A DNA stretch of 64,000 bases, taken from Actinoplanes sp. L3-i22 (GTDB lineage: Bacteria; Actinomycetota; Actinomycetes; Mycobacteriales; Micromonosporaceae). Location: NCBI RefSeq assembly GCF_019704555.1, contig NZ_AP024745.1, positions 1,546,001 through 1,610,000 of the forward strand. The letters run 5' to 3'. Under the pieces are notes generated by a model. That model searched no databases. It was given only the letters and a program-made list of their open reading frames with translations, and had not been told where the DNA came from. The position numbers and the translations under genes were made by a program. Below are positions 34,783 to 43,073 of this stretch, in pieces (positions within the stretch are counted from its first letter, which is position 1; every line of letters begins with the position of its first letter).

Positions 34783-35370
34783 GTGATTACCGGTAACCCC
34801 TCATCCGGTGTGCTGTACGTCCTCGTGTGCGGCTCACCCATGGCCCGGGACGTCGGGATCCTCGTCACCCTCGCGCAGAACGAGGGCTGGGAGGTCTGCG
34901 TGATCACCACGCCGGACGGTCGCAAGTTCGTCGACGTGGCGGCCCTGCAGGCCCAGACCGGACATCCGGTGCGTACCTACTACAAGAGCCCCGGCGACCC
35001 CGACGTGCTGCCACCCGCGGACGCGATGATCGTCGCGCCGGCCACCGTCAACACGGTCAACAAGTGGGCCGCCGGGATCACCGACACGCTGGTGCTCGGT
35101 CTCCTGGTGGAGGGGTACGGGTACGGCGTGCCGACCGCCGTCGTCCCGTACACGAACAAGGTGATGGCTCTGCACCCCGCGTTGCACGAGAGCCTCGCCA
35201 AGCTGCGGGACTGGGGGGTGCACGTCCTCTACGGGGAGGACGTGTGCCGGCTCGGCGGGCCGGGGCAGACCGACCGGTTCCGCGGGCAGTTCCCGTGGCG
35301 CCGCGCGCTGCAGGCGGTGAGCAACCCGATCGCAGCGGCGAGCCGAGTCGAGCCTGGGGCGGTTTCCTAG
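34783..35370 (+). CDS. Flavoprotein (HFCD/phosphopantothenoylcysteine decarboxylase-like)
   Basis: A protein of 195 residues starting at GTG 34783, with AGGTGG 8 nt upstream inside the end of the regulator gene. The FMN-binding HFCD fold is suggested by VLYVLVCGSPMARDVGILVT, the PATxN-like motif MIVAPATVNTVNKWAAGITD, and VPTAVVPYTNKVMALHPALH. CoaBC carries a second synthase domain that is absent here. It is probably a small flavin-dependent decarboxylase or dehydratase of unknown substrate, regulated together with the upstream HTH protein. Confidence 0.85.
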   Translation: MITGNPSSGVLYVLVCGSPMARDVGILVTLAQNEGWEVCVITTPDGRKFVDVAALQAQTGHPVRTYYKSPGDPDVLPPADAMIVAPATVNTVNKWAAGITDTLVLGLLVEGYGYGVPTAVVPYTNKVMALHPALHESLAKLRDWGVHVLYGEDVCRLGGPGQTDRFRGQFPWRRALQAVSNPIAAASRVEPGAVS

Positions 35371-35433
35371 GGAGATAGAGTTTGCGGTCGTGACGGACTG
35401 CAGCAGGTGGCGACGAACCGATGAGGTGCGGCC

Positions 35434-36285
35434 ATGACGGGCCCGTCGCCCACCCCGACCGTCCGCCAGATGGTGGACGCGCTGGACGCACGCTACCCGC
35501 GGAGCTGGGCGGAGTCCTGGGACCGGGTCGGCCTGGTGCTCGGTGAGTTCGAGCACGCCGTGTCCCGCGTCCTCTGCGTGGTCGACTGCGTGCCGGAGAC
35601 CGTCGACCAGGCACTCGCCATCGGCGCCGACCTGATCGTCGCCCACCACCCACTGCTTCTCAAGCCGGTGTCGTCGATCGCCCCGGACACGTTCAAGGGG
35701 CGGATCGTGCACCGGCTGATCCGTGCCGAGGTGGCGCTCTACACCGCGCACACCAACGCGGACGTCGCCGACCCCGGCGTCTCCGACGCGCTCGCCGCGC
35801 GACTCGGCCTGACCGGGCTGCGCCCGCTGGTGCCCGCCGAGGGCCCGGCCGCCGGCGCGGGCCGTGGCGCGGGCCGGATCGGTGAGCTGGCCGAGCCGCT
35901 CACCCTGGCCCGCCTGACCGCGTTCGCGGCGGAGCGACTGCCGGCCACCTCGGCCGGGGTGCGGGCCGCGGGGGATCCGGGGCGGGTGATCCGTACGATG
36001 GCGGTCTGCGGCGGCGCGGGCGACTCCTTCCTGGCCGACGCGGCGCGTGCCGGGGTCGACGCGTATCTTTGCGCGGACCTGCGGCATCACCCAGCCGGTG
36101 AGCATCTCGCCAACGACGGCCCGGCGCTGCTCGACGCCGCGCACTGGGCGACCGAGCGACCCTGGCTGGACGAGGTGGCGGCCTGGCTGCGTGCGCAGTT
36201 CCCCGTCGATGTGGTGGTGTCCGACCTGGACACGGATCCCTGGACCGTTCATTCCGCCTCTGCGCAGAAGGAGAACCACTCGTGA
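35434..36285 (+). CDS. Nif3-like dinuclear metal-centre hexameric protein
   Basis: A protein of 283 residues of the Nif3/YbgI family, annotated as GTP cyclohydrolase I type 2-like. Metal ligands are seen in IVAHHPLLLKP, TAHTNADVADPG and DLRHHPAGEH. It begins a tight operon: its TGA overlaps the GTG of the zinc-ribbon gene (GTGA). The same three-gene set occurs in M. tuberculosis as Rv2230c-Rv2228c. Biochemical role not established. Confidence 0.92.
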   Translation: MTGPSPTPTVRQMVDALDARYPRSWAESWDRVGLVLGEFEHAVSRVLCVVDCVPETVDQALAIGADLIVAHHPLLLKPVSSIAPDTFKGRIVHRLIRAEVALYTAHTNADVADPGVSDALAARLGLTGLRPLVPAEGPAAGAGRGAGRIGELAEPLTLARLTAFAAERLPATSAGVRAAGDPGRVIRTMAVCGGAGDSFLADAARAGVDAYLCADLRHHPAGEHLANDGPALLDAAHWATERPWLDEVAAWLRAQFPVDVVVSDLDTDPWTVHSASAQKENHS

Positions 36286-37016
36286 AGGCCGCCCCGCAAG
36301 CCCAGCGTCGCCTGCTCGACCTGCAGGCCGTCGACACCGCGCTGGCGCAGCTCGCGCACCGCCGCCGGAATCTGCCCGAGCTCGCCGAGATCGAGAAGGT
36401 GGCCCGCGAGATCTCCGCGCTGGAGGACGAGCGGGTCCGCGCCCAGGTCGCCGTCGACGACCTGGACCGGGACATCTCCCGGTTCGAGAAGGACATCGAG
36501 CAGGTTCGCCAGCGCAAGACCAAGGACCAGCAGCAGCTGGCCGCGGGCGGCTCGGTGAAGCAGGTCGAGGGCCTGCAGCACGAGATGGCCACGCTGAACC
36601 GGCGGCAGTCCGAGCTGGAGGACGCCGAGCTGGAGCTGATGGAGCAGCGCGAGGCCGCGGTGGCGTCGCTGGCCGACGTGCAGACCCGGATCGTCACGGC
36701 CGGCGTGCGGCGCGACGAGGCCGAGCGCCGCCGCGACGAGGCGAACGCGGACATCACCAAGGAGCAGGAGTTCAAGTCGGCGTCCCGCGGCCCGCTCGCC
36801 GCGGACCTGCCGGGTGAGCTGGTCACGCTGTACGACAAGATCCGTACCGAGACCGGGATGGGCGCCGCGCTCGTCTACGCCGGCCGCTGCGGCGCGTGCC
36901 GCATCGAGCTGTACGGCGCCGACCTGAACCGGGTGAAGTCCGCCCCGGCCGACGACGTCGTGCGCTGCGAGGAGTGCCGCCGGATCATGATCCGGACCGC
37001 GGAGTCGGGCCTGTGA
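36282..37016 (+). CDS. Coiled-coil protein with C4-type zinc ribbon
   Basis: A protein of 244 residues. Residues about 1-180 are a long coiled coil (AEIEKVAREISALEDERVRA, LNRRQSELEDAELELMEQRE). The C-terminus is a zinc ribbon with CGACRIEL and RCEECRRIM, four cysteines in CxxC pairs. Family PF02591 members are thought to bind nucleic acid; the role is unproven. It overlaps Nif3 at its start and the RNase H gene at its end (GTGA in both cases). Confidence 0.93.
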   Translation: MKAAPQAQRRLLDLQAVDTALAQLAHRRRNLPELAEIEKVAREISALEDERVRAQVAVDDLDRDISRFEKDIEQVRQRKTKDQQQLAAGGSVKQVEGLQHEMATLNRRQSELEDAELELMEQREAAVASLADVQTRIVTAGVRRDEAERRRDEANADITKEQEFKSASRGPLAADLPGELVTLYDKIRTETGMGAALVYAGRCGACRIELYGADLNRVKSAPADDVVRCEECRRIMIRTAESGL

Positions 37017-38128
37017 GCGGTGACCTGCGGGTCGTCGTCGAGGCGGACGGCGGCTCGCGGGGCAACCCGGGCCCGGCGGGCTACGGCGCGGTGGTCAAGG
37101 ACACCGACGGCGAGGTGCTGCTCGAGCGGTACGCCGCCCTCGGCACCACCACGAACAACGTCGCGGAGTACTCCGGCCTGATCGCCGGCCTGCGCGCGGC
37201 CGCCGAGCTGAACGCCACCCGGGTCGACGTCCGGATGGACTCCAAGCTGGTGATCGAGCAGATGTCCGGCCGCTGGCAGATCAAGAACCCGGGCCTGCGC
37301 CCGCTCGCCGCCGAGGCGGCCGGCCTGGTCACCAAGTTCCAGGCGGTCACCTTCGACTGGATCCCGCGGGAGCGCAACACCGACGCCGACGCCCTGGCGA
37401 ACCGGGCGATGGACGAGGCCACCGGCAAGGTGCCGCGGAGCTCGGCGGGTTCGGCGCCGGCCGGGATCGCGGTGCCGAAGCCGCGCTCCTGGGCGCCGCC
37501 GTCGCTGGACAACGCGACCCGGCTGATCCTGGTCCGGCACGGCTCGACCGCGATGACCACGCAGGGCCGCTACTCGGGTCGCGGCGACGTGCCGCTCACC
37601 GACGAGGGCGAGGCGCAGGCGATGGCCGCGGCCGGCCGGGTGGCCGGGCTGTCCCGGGACGTCGGCGCCGTGCTGACCTCGCCGCTGATCCGCTGCGTGC
37701 GGACCGCCGAGCTGATCGCCGCCGAGGTGGGCGGGGTGCCGGTGACGGTCATGGACGACCTGATCGAGTGCGACTTCGGGCTCTGGGAGGCGAAGACCTT
37801 CGCCGAGGTGCAGGAGGGCTGGCCCCGGGAGATGTCGGCGTGGCTGGAGTCGACCAGCGTGGCGCCGCCGCAGGGGGAGTCGTTCAAGACGGTCGCGAAG
37901 CGGGTGCGCGGCGCGATGGCGAAGATTCTCCAGGCGTACCCGGGTCAGGTCGTCGTGGTGGTCTCGCACGTCTCGCCGATCAAGCTGATCCTGCGGGACG
38001 CGCTCGCCGCCGGTGACGCGTTCCTGCATCGCCTCTTTCTGGACGCAGCGGGCGTATCCACCATGGACATCTGGCCGGACGGCAACATCGCGGTCCGTTC
38101 GGTCAACGAGACTGCCCATCTTCGATAG
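37013..38128 (+). CDS. Bifunctional RNase H / histidine acid phosphatase
   Basis: A protein of 371 residues. Residues 1-135 form an RNase HI domain with the acidic catalytic set in VVEADGGSRGNPG, NVAEYSGLIAGL, VRMDSKLVIEQM and NTDADALANRAM. After a Pro/Ala linker, residues about 170-371 form a phosphoglycerate-mutase-type phosphatase with LILVRHGSTAMT and VVVSHVSPIKL supplying the catalytic histidines. The architecture equals mycobacterial Rv2228c, which cuts RNA in RNA-DNA hybrids and has CobC-like alpha-ribazole phosphatase activity. Confidence 0.95.
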   Translation: MSGDLRVVVEADGGSRGNPGPAGYGAVVKDTDGEVLLERYAALGTTTNNVAEYSGLIAGLRAAAELNATRVDVRMDSKLVIEQMSGRWQIKNPGLRPLAAEAAGLVTKFQAVTFDWIPRERNTDADALANRAMDEATGKVPRSSAGSAPAGIAVPKPRSWAPPSLDNATRLILVRHGSTAMTTQGRYSGRGDVPLTDEGEAQAMAAAGRVAGLSRDVGAVLTSPLIRCVRTAELIAAEVGGVPVTVMDDLIECDFGLWEAKTFAEVQEGWPREMSAWLESTSVAPPQGESFKTVAKRVRGAMAKILQAYPGQVVVVVSHVSPIKLILRDALAAGDAFLHRLFLDAAGVSTMDIWPDGNIAVRSVNETAHLR

Positions 38129-38134
38129 AAGATA

Positions 38135-38180
38135 TTGACCCTCCCGGGGCGGGACGTTTAGTTTCCTCGATTAGGAAACT
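38135..38180 (+). promoter_or_regulatory. Chitinase promoter with overlapping palindrome
   Basis: TTGACC (38135-38140) and TAGTTT (38159-38164) make a plausible -35/-10 pair with 18-bp spacing. AGTTTCCT (38160-38167) and AGGAAACT (38173-38180) form a perfect 8-5-8 dyad overlapping the -10, where a repressor of carbohydrate-use genes would sit. Confidence 0.6.
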
Positions 38181-38209
38181 TTCTTCACCGTTTCGCTCCT
38201 GGGGGGCTC

Positions 38210-39496
38210 ATGAACGGTTTCACCCGCGGTTTCGTCGCGGCCGCCGCGGCCGTGACGGCCGTCGTGGCCGGCGCGCCCGCGCCCGCCTCTGCTTCGGTCA
38301 CCAGCAACTATGTAAAAGTTGGATATTTCACGCAGTGGGGCATCTACGGCCGGGACTTCCAGCTGGCCAAGGTGCAGAAGTCCGGCGCCGCGGCCCGGCT
38401 CACCCACCTCAACTACGCGTTCGGCCCGGTCACCGCGGACGGCGTCTGCGCCTCCGCCGACCCGTGGGCCGACTGGCAGACCCCGTTCTCCGACGCGAAC
38501 AGTGTGGACGGCGTCGGTGACGTCGCCGGCCAGCCGATCGCCGGCAACCTCAACCAGCTCGCCGAGCTCAAGAAGAAGAACCCGAAGTTGCGGGTGCTGA
38601 TCTCGCTCGGCGGCTGGAGCGGCTCGGCGTACTTCTCGGACGCGGCCCTGACCGACGCCTCCCGCAAGAAGCTCGTCTCGTCCTGCGTGGACCTCTGGAT
38701 CAAGGGCAACCTGACCGGCCTGGCCGACGGGGTGGGCGCCGGCATCTTCGACGGCGTCGACCTGGACTGGGAGTGGCCCGGCTCGGACGGCAACGCCGGC
38801 AACGTGATCCGGCCCGCGGACAAGCAGAACTTCACGCTGCTCGCCGCCGAGTTCCGCGCCCAGCTCGACAAGCTCGGCAGGACGAACCGCCGGCACTACG
38901 ACCTGACCGCGTTCCTCCCGGCCGCGCCCGCGAAGATCGCCGCCGGCTTCGAGGTCTCCAAGATCTTCAAGTACCTCGACTTCGGCACCCTCCAGGGCTA
39001 CGACTACCACGGCACCTGGGAGGCGAAGACCAACCAGCAGTCCGCCCTGCGCGTCCCGGCCGGCGCTCCCGACAACCCGGACTTCTCCGTCGAGAACACG
39101 GTCAACGCGTGGCTCGGTGGCGGCGCCCCGCGCCAGAAGCTGGTCCTCGGCCTGCCCTACTACGGCCAGGGCTGGACCGGCGTGACCGGCACCGGCAACG
39201 GCCTCTTCCAGCCCGCCGCGGGCCCGGCGCCCGGCGTCTTCGCGGCCGGCACCGAGGACTGGAAGACGCTGAAGACGCTTCCGGCACAGGGCTACACGGT
39301 GCACCGGGATCTGCGGAACGGGCACGCCTGGCTCTTCGACGGCAACACCTTCTGGACGTACGACGATCCGGCCGTCCTGCTGCAGAAGACCCTCTACATC
39401 CGGAGTCGCGGCCTGGGCGGCGCGATGATGTGGTCCCTCGACGGCGACGACGAGAACGCCACCCTCACCAAGACGGTCTCGCTCGGCCTCTTCTGA
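38210..39496 (+). CDS. Secreted GH18 chitinase
   Basis: A protein of 428 residues. It has a typical signal peptide (GFVAAAAAVTAVVAGAPAPA, cleavage near ASASV) and a GH18 barrel with the catalytic motif FDGVDLDWEWP, where Glu188 is the acid and Asp181, Asp184 and Asp186 support it. LGGWSGSAYF and the terminal GAMMWSLDGDD (barrel strand 8 Trp) complete the family features. It hydrolyses chitin outside the cell. No carbohydrate-binding module is attached. GGGGGG precedes ATG 38210. A terminator follows. Confidence 0.95.
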   Translation: MNGFTRGFVAAAAAVTAVVAGAPAPASASVTSNYVKVGYFTQWGIYGRDFQLAKVQKSGAAARLTHLNYAFGPVTADGVCASADPWADWQTPFSDANSVDGVGDVAGQPIAGNLNQLAELKKKNPKLRVLISLGGWSGSAYFSDAALTDASRKKLVSSCVDLWIKGNLTGLADGVGAGIFDGVDLDWEWPGSDGNAGNVIRPADKQNFTLLAAEFRAQLDKLGRTNRRHYDLTAFLPAAPAKIAAGFEVSKIFKYLDFGTLQGYDYHGTWEAKTNQQSALRVPAGAPDNPDFSVENTVNAWLGGGAPRQKLVLGLPYYGQGWTGVTGTGNGLFQPAAGPAPGVFAAGTEDWKTLKTLPAQGYTVHRDLRNGHAWLFDGNTFWTYDDPAVLLQKTLYIRSRGLGGAMMWSLDGDDENATLTKTVSLGLF

Positions 39497-39520
39497 CCGA
39501 TCCGGATCAGTTCCGTCACG

Positions 39521-39558
39521 GAGCCCGGCCCCCGGGGATCACCTCGGGAGCCGGGCTC
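39521..39558. terminator. Hairpin after the chitinase gene
   Basis: GAGCCCGG (39521-39528) pairs with CCGGGCTC (39551-39558), with extra pairing in the loop. It lies between the convergent chitinase and membrane-protein genes. Confidence 0.75.
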
Positions 39559-39586
39559 TCGCGTGTCTGCCGGCCCCCGGGGATCA
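39525..39586. repeat. 17-bp direct repeat flanking the terminator
   Basis: CCGGCCCCCGGGGATCA occurs at 39525-39541 and again at 39570-39586; the second copy includes the stop codon of the minus-strand gene. Confidence 0.8.
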
Positions 39587-40318
39587 GCGCCGCACCCGGA
39601 CCTGCTGCGTCACCTCGGGGTGCTGCGGATAGGCGCCCTGCTGATACGGCTGAGCCGCGAAGAAGCCGTCCAGCTCGGCCTGCTCCAGGACGTCCTTCGA
39701 CGCGCGCTCGCGAGCCTTCTCGGCGGCCTTCGCGGCCCGCGACCGGGCGACGTCCTCGGCGGCCCGGGCGGCCTGGTTGGCCCGCCGGGTGGCGGCCGCC
39801 TTCATGGCCCGCTGCCGGGCCACGTCCGGGTCGAGACGGCGGGCCGGGCGGATGTCGGCGGTCGCCTCGACCTCCCGGGCCTCGATCGCGGCGAAGTCCG
39901 GGCGGATCTTGGCGGCCACCCATTCGACGCCCGCGACCAGGCCGACCACCAGCGAGAAGATGATGCGCAGGCCGAGCGGCCCGGGAGCGGCGAAGTTCAC
40001 CGCCGCGGAGATGCTGACCACCACGACGAGGACCTTGAGGGCGGCCTTCCGCGCGTCCTGGGCCATCCCGGCGGTCTGGCTGATCGTCAGCATGGACAGC
40101 ATCGCCAGATCAAAAACGGCCGGCACGATCCATGCGAACAGGCCGGCGCCGAGGCTCACCAGGTAGTGACCCTGATGCAGGTAGCTGGCGGCGAGCGCGC
40201 CCATCAGAATCCCGTTGTTGGCGCGCTTGATCGTCCGGATCGCTTTCAGCATGCCCGGCACCGCGCCCTTGGCGTACTCGGTGGCGAACTGCTGAGTCAG
40301 CGTCATCTGCGCCGGCAA
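39584..40318 (-). CDS. Membrane protein with charged cytoplasmic tail (DUF2637-like)
   Basis: A protein of 244 residues starting at TTG 40318, chosen because GGAGGAGG lies 6 nt upstream; ATG 40306 lacks such a site. Roughly four membrane helices lie between residues 30 and 140 (SLGAGLFAWIVPAVFDLAML, LKVLVVVVSISAAVNFAAPG, GLRIIFSLVVGLVAGVEWVA). A tail of about 100 residues is rich in Ala, Arg and Glu (ARQRAMKAAATRRANQAARA). The layout recalls DUF2637/SpdB-type proteins of actinobacterial mobile elements, but no transfer genes are near. Function unknown. Confidence 0.7.
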   Translation of the reverse strand: MPAQMTLTQQFATEYAKGAVPGMLKAIRTIKRANNGILMGALAASYLHQGHYLVSLGAGLFAWIVPAVFDLAMLSMLTISQTAGMAQDARKAALKVLVVVVSISAAVNFAAPGPLGLRIIFSLVVGLVAGVEWVAAKIRPDFAAIEAREVEATADIRPARRLDPDVARQRAMKAAATRRANQAARAAEDVARSRAAKAAEKARERASKDVLEQAELDGFFAAQPYQQGAYPQHPEVTQQVRVRR

Positions 40319-40474
40319 CGCGAACCTCCTCCACTCACACGGAGACGCGAGGAACCCTCGGAGAACAGGCCCGACGCTACCGGAGGATCGGGCGAATGGG
40401 GGCAAGGTTCGCATCGGACCGCAAGGTCCGCTATAAAAATCAAAACCCGACTTGTGTACGGCGTGAGCACGCGC

Positions 40475-40503
40475 GCGCCGTGCCCCGGTCAGGGGCACGG
40501 CGC
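40475..40503 (-). terminator. Terminator of the symporter operon
   Basis: GCGCCGTGCCCC (40475-40486) pairs perfectly with GGGGCACGGCGC (40492-40503) around a 5-nt loop, 36 nt beyond the stop of the minus-strand symporter. Confidence 0.85.
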
Positions 40504-40539
40504 TCCGTACGTACCACATCGTCCTTTGATCTAAAGCGG

Positions 40540-42186
40540 TCAGGTAGAGGAAACCGTGCCCACCGCCGTGGTGTTCTCCCGGACGATGCGCGGGTCGTCC
40601 TCGTCGGCGAAGTAGTCGGACGGCTCGGTCCCGTCCACGCCCTCCGGCGTCTTCATCGCCCGCAGCACGACTGTCACGAGGACCGCGACCAGCAGATTCA
40701 CCAGGACCGCGACGAACCCGACGTAGATCGTCTTCTTGGTGTCGAAGCCGAACTCGGAGAGCGCGAACGCCGAGCCGCCGAAGTGCTTGCGGCCGGTGGC
40801 CGCGTTCGGGATCTGCCAGAGCATCCAGAACGCCAGGATCATCCCGGCCGCCCAGCCGGCGATCAGCGCGCCCCGGTGCAGCCAGCGGCCGTAGAGGCCG
40901 AGGATCACCGACGGCGCGGTCTGCAGGATGATCACGCCACCGATCAGCTGCAGGTCGATCGAGAACTGCGGGTCCAGGAAGACGATGAACGCCACCGCGC
41001 CGATCTTGACCACCAGCGAGGTGATCTTGGCGACGCTCGCCTCCTGAGCCGGGGTGGCGTCCCGCTTCAGGTACTCCTTGTAGATGTTGCGGGTGAACAG
41101 GTTGGCCGCGGCGATCGACATGATCGCGGCCGGGACCAGCGCCCCGATGCCGATCGCGGCGAACGCCACGCCGGCGAACCAGGCCGGGAAGTGCAGATCG
41201 AACAGCAGCGGCACCACGGTGTTGCTGTCCACGCTGCCGGCCTTCGCGCCGGGCAGCGGCTTCACCCCGGCCGCGATCGCCATGTAGCCGAGCAGCGCGA
41301 TCAGGCCGAGCAGGAAGCTGTAGGCCGGCAGCGCCGACATGTTCCGCTTGATCACGTTGCGATTTTTGCTGGCCAGCACCCCGGTGATGCTGTGCGGGTA
41401 GAGGAACAGCGCGAGCGCCGAGCCGAGCGCCAGGGTGAAGTACTGCACCTGGTTGTTGGCGTTCAGCAGGATCCCGTCACCGGGCGCCGGCGAGGCCTGG
41501 AACTTCTTGTCCGCCGCCTCGAAGATCGCACCCCAGCCCCCGAGCTTGTACGGCAGGTACAGCACCGCCACCAGGATCACGATGTAGATCAGCGTGTCCT
41601 TGACGAACGCGATCAGCGCCGGCGCCCGGAGACCGGACTGGTACGTGTACGCCGCCAGGATCGCGAACGCGATGATGATCGGCAGATGCCGGGCGATCGG
41701 GCTGTCCCCGGTCACGCCCATCGTCTTGAGCACCGCCTCGATGCCCACCAACTGCAGCGCGATGTACGGCATCGTCGCCACGATCCCGGTGATCGCGACC
41801 AGCAGGGCGAGCGTCGGCGAGTCGTACCGGGTCCGCACGAAGTCGGCCGGCGTCACGAACCCGTGCCGGTGCGACACCGACCAGAGCCGGATCAGGATCA
41901 GGAAGAACAACGGATAGATCACCACGGTGTACGGCACGGCGAAGAACCCGGCCGCGCCGGCGCCGAAGATCAGCGCGGGAACGGCGACGAAGGTGTACGC
42001 CGTGTACAGGTCCCCGCCGACCAGGAACCAGGTGATCCAGCCGCCGAAGCTGCGCCCGCCCAGCCCCCACTCGTCCAGGTGGGCCATGTCCTGCGGCGCC
42101 CGCCACCGCGCCGCGACGAACCCCATCCCACTGACCAGCAGAAACAGGAACGAAAAGACAACGATCTCAGTAATGTGCTCGCTCAT
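40540..42186 (-). CDS. Sodium:solute symporter, monocarboxylate type (MctP/ActP-like)
   Basis: A protein of 548 residues with about 13 membrane helices. The family region GWITWFLVGGDLYTAYTFVA with nearby YTVVIYPLFFLILIRLWSVS is typical of SSS-family monocarboxylate/acetate permeases, as is FADYVRTRY-like FVTPADFVRTRY. Its ATG overlaps the TGA of the upstream DUF3311 gene (ATGA), a pairing found widely with MctP-type carriers. Substrates are probably pyruvate, lactate, acetate or propionate. Confidence 0.92.
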   Translation of the reverse strand: MSEHITEIVVFSFLFLLVSGMGFVAARWRAPQDMAHLDEWGLGGRSFGGWITWFLVGGDLYTAYTFVAVPALIFGAGAAGFFAVPYTVVIYPLFFLILIRLWSVSHRHGFVTPADFVRTRYDSPTLALLVAITGIVATMPYIALQLVGIEAVLKTMGVTGDSPIARHLPIIIAFAILAAYTYQSGLRAPALIAFVKDTLIYIVILVAVLYLPYKLGGWGAIFEAADKKFQASPAPGDGILLNANNQVQYFTLALGSALALFLYPHSITGVLASKNRNVIKRNMSALPAYSFLLGLIALLGYMAIAAGVKPLPGAKAGSVDSNTVVPLLFDLHFPAWFAGVAFAAIGIGALVPAAIMSIAAANLFTRNIYKEYLKRDATPAQEASVAKITSLVVKIGAVAFIVFLDPQFSIDLQLIGGVIILQTAPSVILGLYGRWLHRGALIAGWAAGMILAFWMLWQIPNAATGRKHFGGSAFALSEFGFDTKKTIYVGFVAVLVNLLVAVLVTVVLRAMKTPEGVDGTEPSDYFADEDDPRIVRENTTAVGTVSST

Positions 42187-42413
42187 GGCCGCCCCCGCTT
42201 CCGGGTCATCCGGTAGACCAGCGAGGTCGTGGCGACGCCGAGCAGGATGAAGGCGAACTGCAGCCAGTAGAAGAGCGGGAAGCCGGCGAGCCGGGGCTCG
42301 TCGAAGTTGTACAGGAACGTCAGCAACGGCACCACGATCGGCACCAGGAGCAACCAGTTCCAGGGACTGCTATCGGTACGTGGTGGTGTCGTCGGTGATT
42401 CGGGCTCCGCCAT
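42183..42413 (-). CDS. DUF3311 small membrane protein, symporter partner
   Basis: A protein of 76 residues with two hydrophobic helices (WNWLLLVPIVVPLLTFLYNF and FPLFYWLQFAFILLGVATTS) and a basic C-terminus. DUF3311 proteins sit directly before SSS monocarboxylate transporters and probably act as a small subunit, as YhjG/DUF485-type proteins do. It overlaps the symporter by 4 nt. Confidence 0.9.
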   Translation of the reverse strand: MAEPESPTTPPRTDSSPWNWLLLVPIVVPLLTFLYNFDEPRLAGFPLFYWLQFAFILLGVATTSLVYRMTRKRGRP

Positions 42414-42564
42414 GATCCGCCTCCCGGTAGCGAGACAGCGTGTGTGGTCTCCGTCACGCTAACGAGACACCGGGTTCATTGGCGATCAAAGTGCGCCGAA
42501 CGGGCCGGAAGGTGCGCCGAACGGCCGTTCAGGCCTTTTCCGGCAGCTCTCGGGCCCCGAGGGT

Positions 42565-42979
42565 GACGGACGAGTCGGCCTGTACGCCGGATTCTGTGGC
42601 CGGGACCCGAGGGTCCGCGGTGGCGGCCATCCATCTCGGCCTGCCGTTGCCGACAGGCTCATGCGGCCTACCCGCAGGATCGGGCGAGCAGCCCTCGAAC
42701 CCTGCGCCGGCCACGGCCTCGCGGCCGCGACCTTGCTTGGCCTTGCTCCGGGTGGGGTTTACCGAGCCACCCCGGTCACCCGGGGTGCTGGTGAGCTCTT
42801 ACCTCACCGTTTCACCCTTACCGGTGCACGCCGAAGCGTGCGCCGGCGGTCTGTTTTCTGTGGCACTTTCCCGCGGGTCGCCCCGGGTTGCCGTTAACAA
42901 CCACCCTGCTCTGCGGAGTCCGGACGTTCCTCGGCGGTGCGCGAGGCACCGACGCGGCCGCCCAGCCGACTCGTCCGTC
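42565..42979 (-). ncRNA. rnpB: RNase P RNA, bacterial type A
   Basis: The catalytic RNA of RNase P, which matures the 5' ends of tRNAs. Read on the minus strand, the ends pair in helix P1 over 14 bp (42966-42979 with 42565-42578). The conserved core elements are visible: GAGGAACGTCCGGACTCC near the 5' end, CAGAAAACAGACCGCC, GGTAAGGGTGAAACGGTGAG, AGAGCTCACCAGC, and ACAGAATCCGGCGTACAGGC near the 3' end. Length about 415 nt is normal for actinobacteria. No protein-coding frame here is credible. Confidence 0.97.
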
Positions 42980-42985
42980 GCCGAC

Positions 42986-42991
42986 ATCCTA
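42986..42991 (-). promoter_or_regulatory. rnpB -10 element
   Basis: TAGGAT on the minus strand lies 7 nt upstream of the predicted rnpB 5' end, the correct distance for a -10. No good -35 hexamer is visible. Confidence 0.5.
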
Positions 42992-43073
42992 CGTCCCGGC
43001 CGGTGGCGTACCCCGTACCCGGGCCGGGTTTTGATCTTGTGGGGTGGACCGGGGGGATAGGGTCGCTCGCATC

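Noticed and set aside
39584..40318. A plasmid-transfer (Spd-type) gene marking a mobile element
   Set aside because: The membrane layout is only generally similar, and no Tra, Rep or integrase genes are nearby.
40396..42216. A 606-codon plus-strand frame opposite the symporter
   Set aside because: Its translation is Arg/His/Asp-rich shadow sequence; the minus strand encodes a clear transporter.
42440..43060. Protein-coding frames across 42.4-43.0 kb
   Set aside because: The segment is RNase P RNA on the minus strand, as shown by its conserved core and 14-bp P1 helix.
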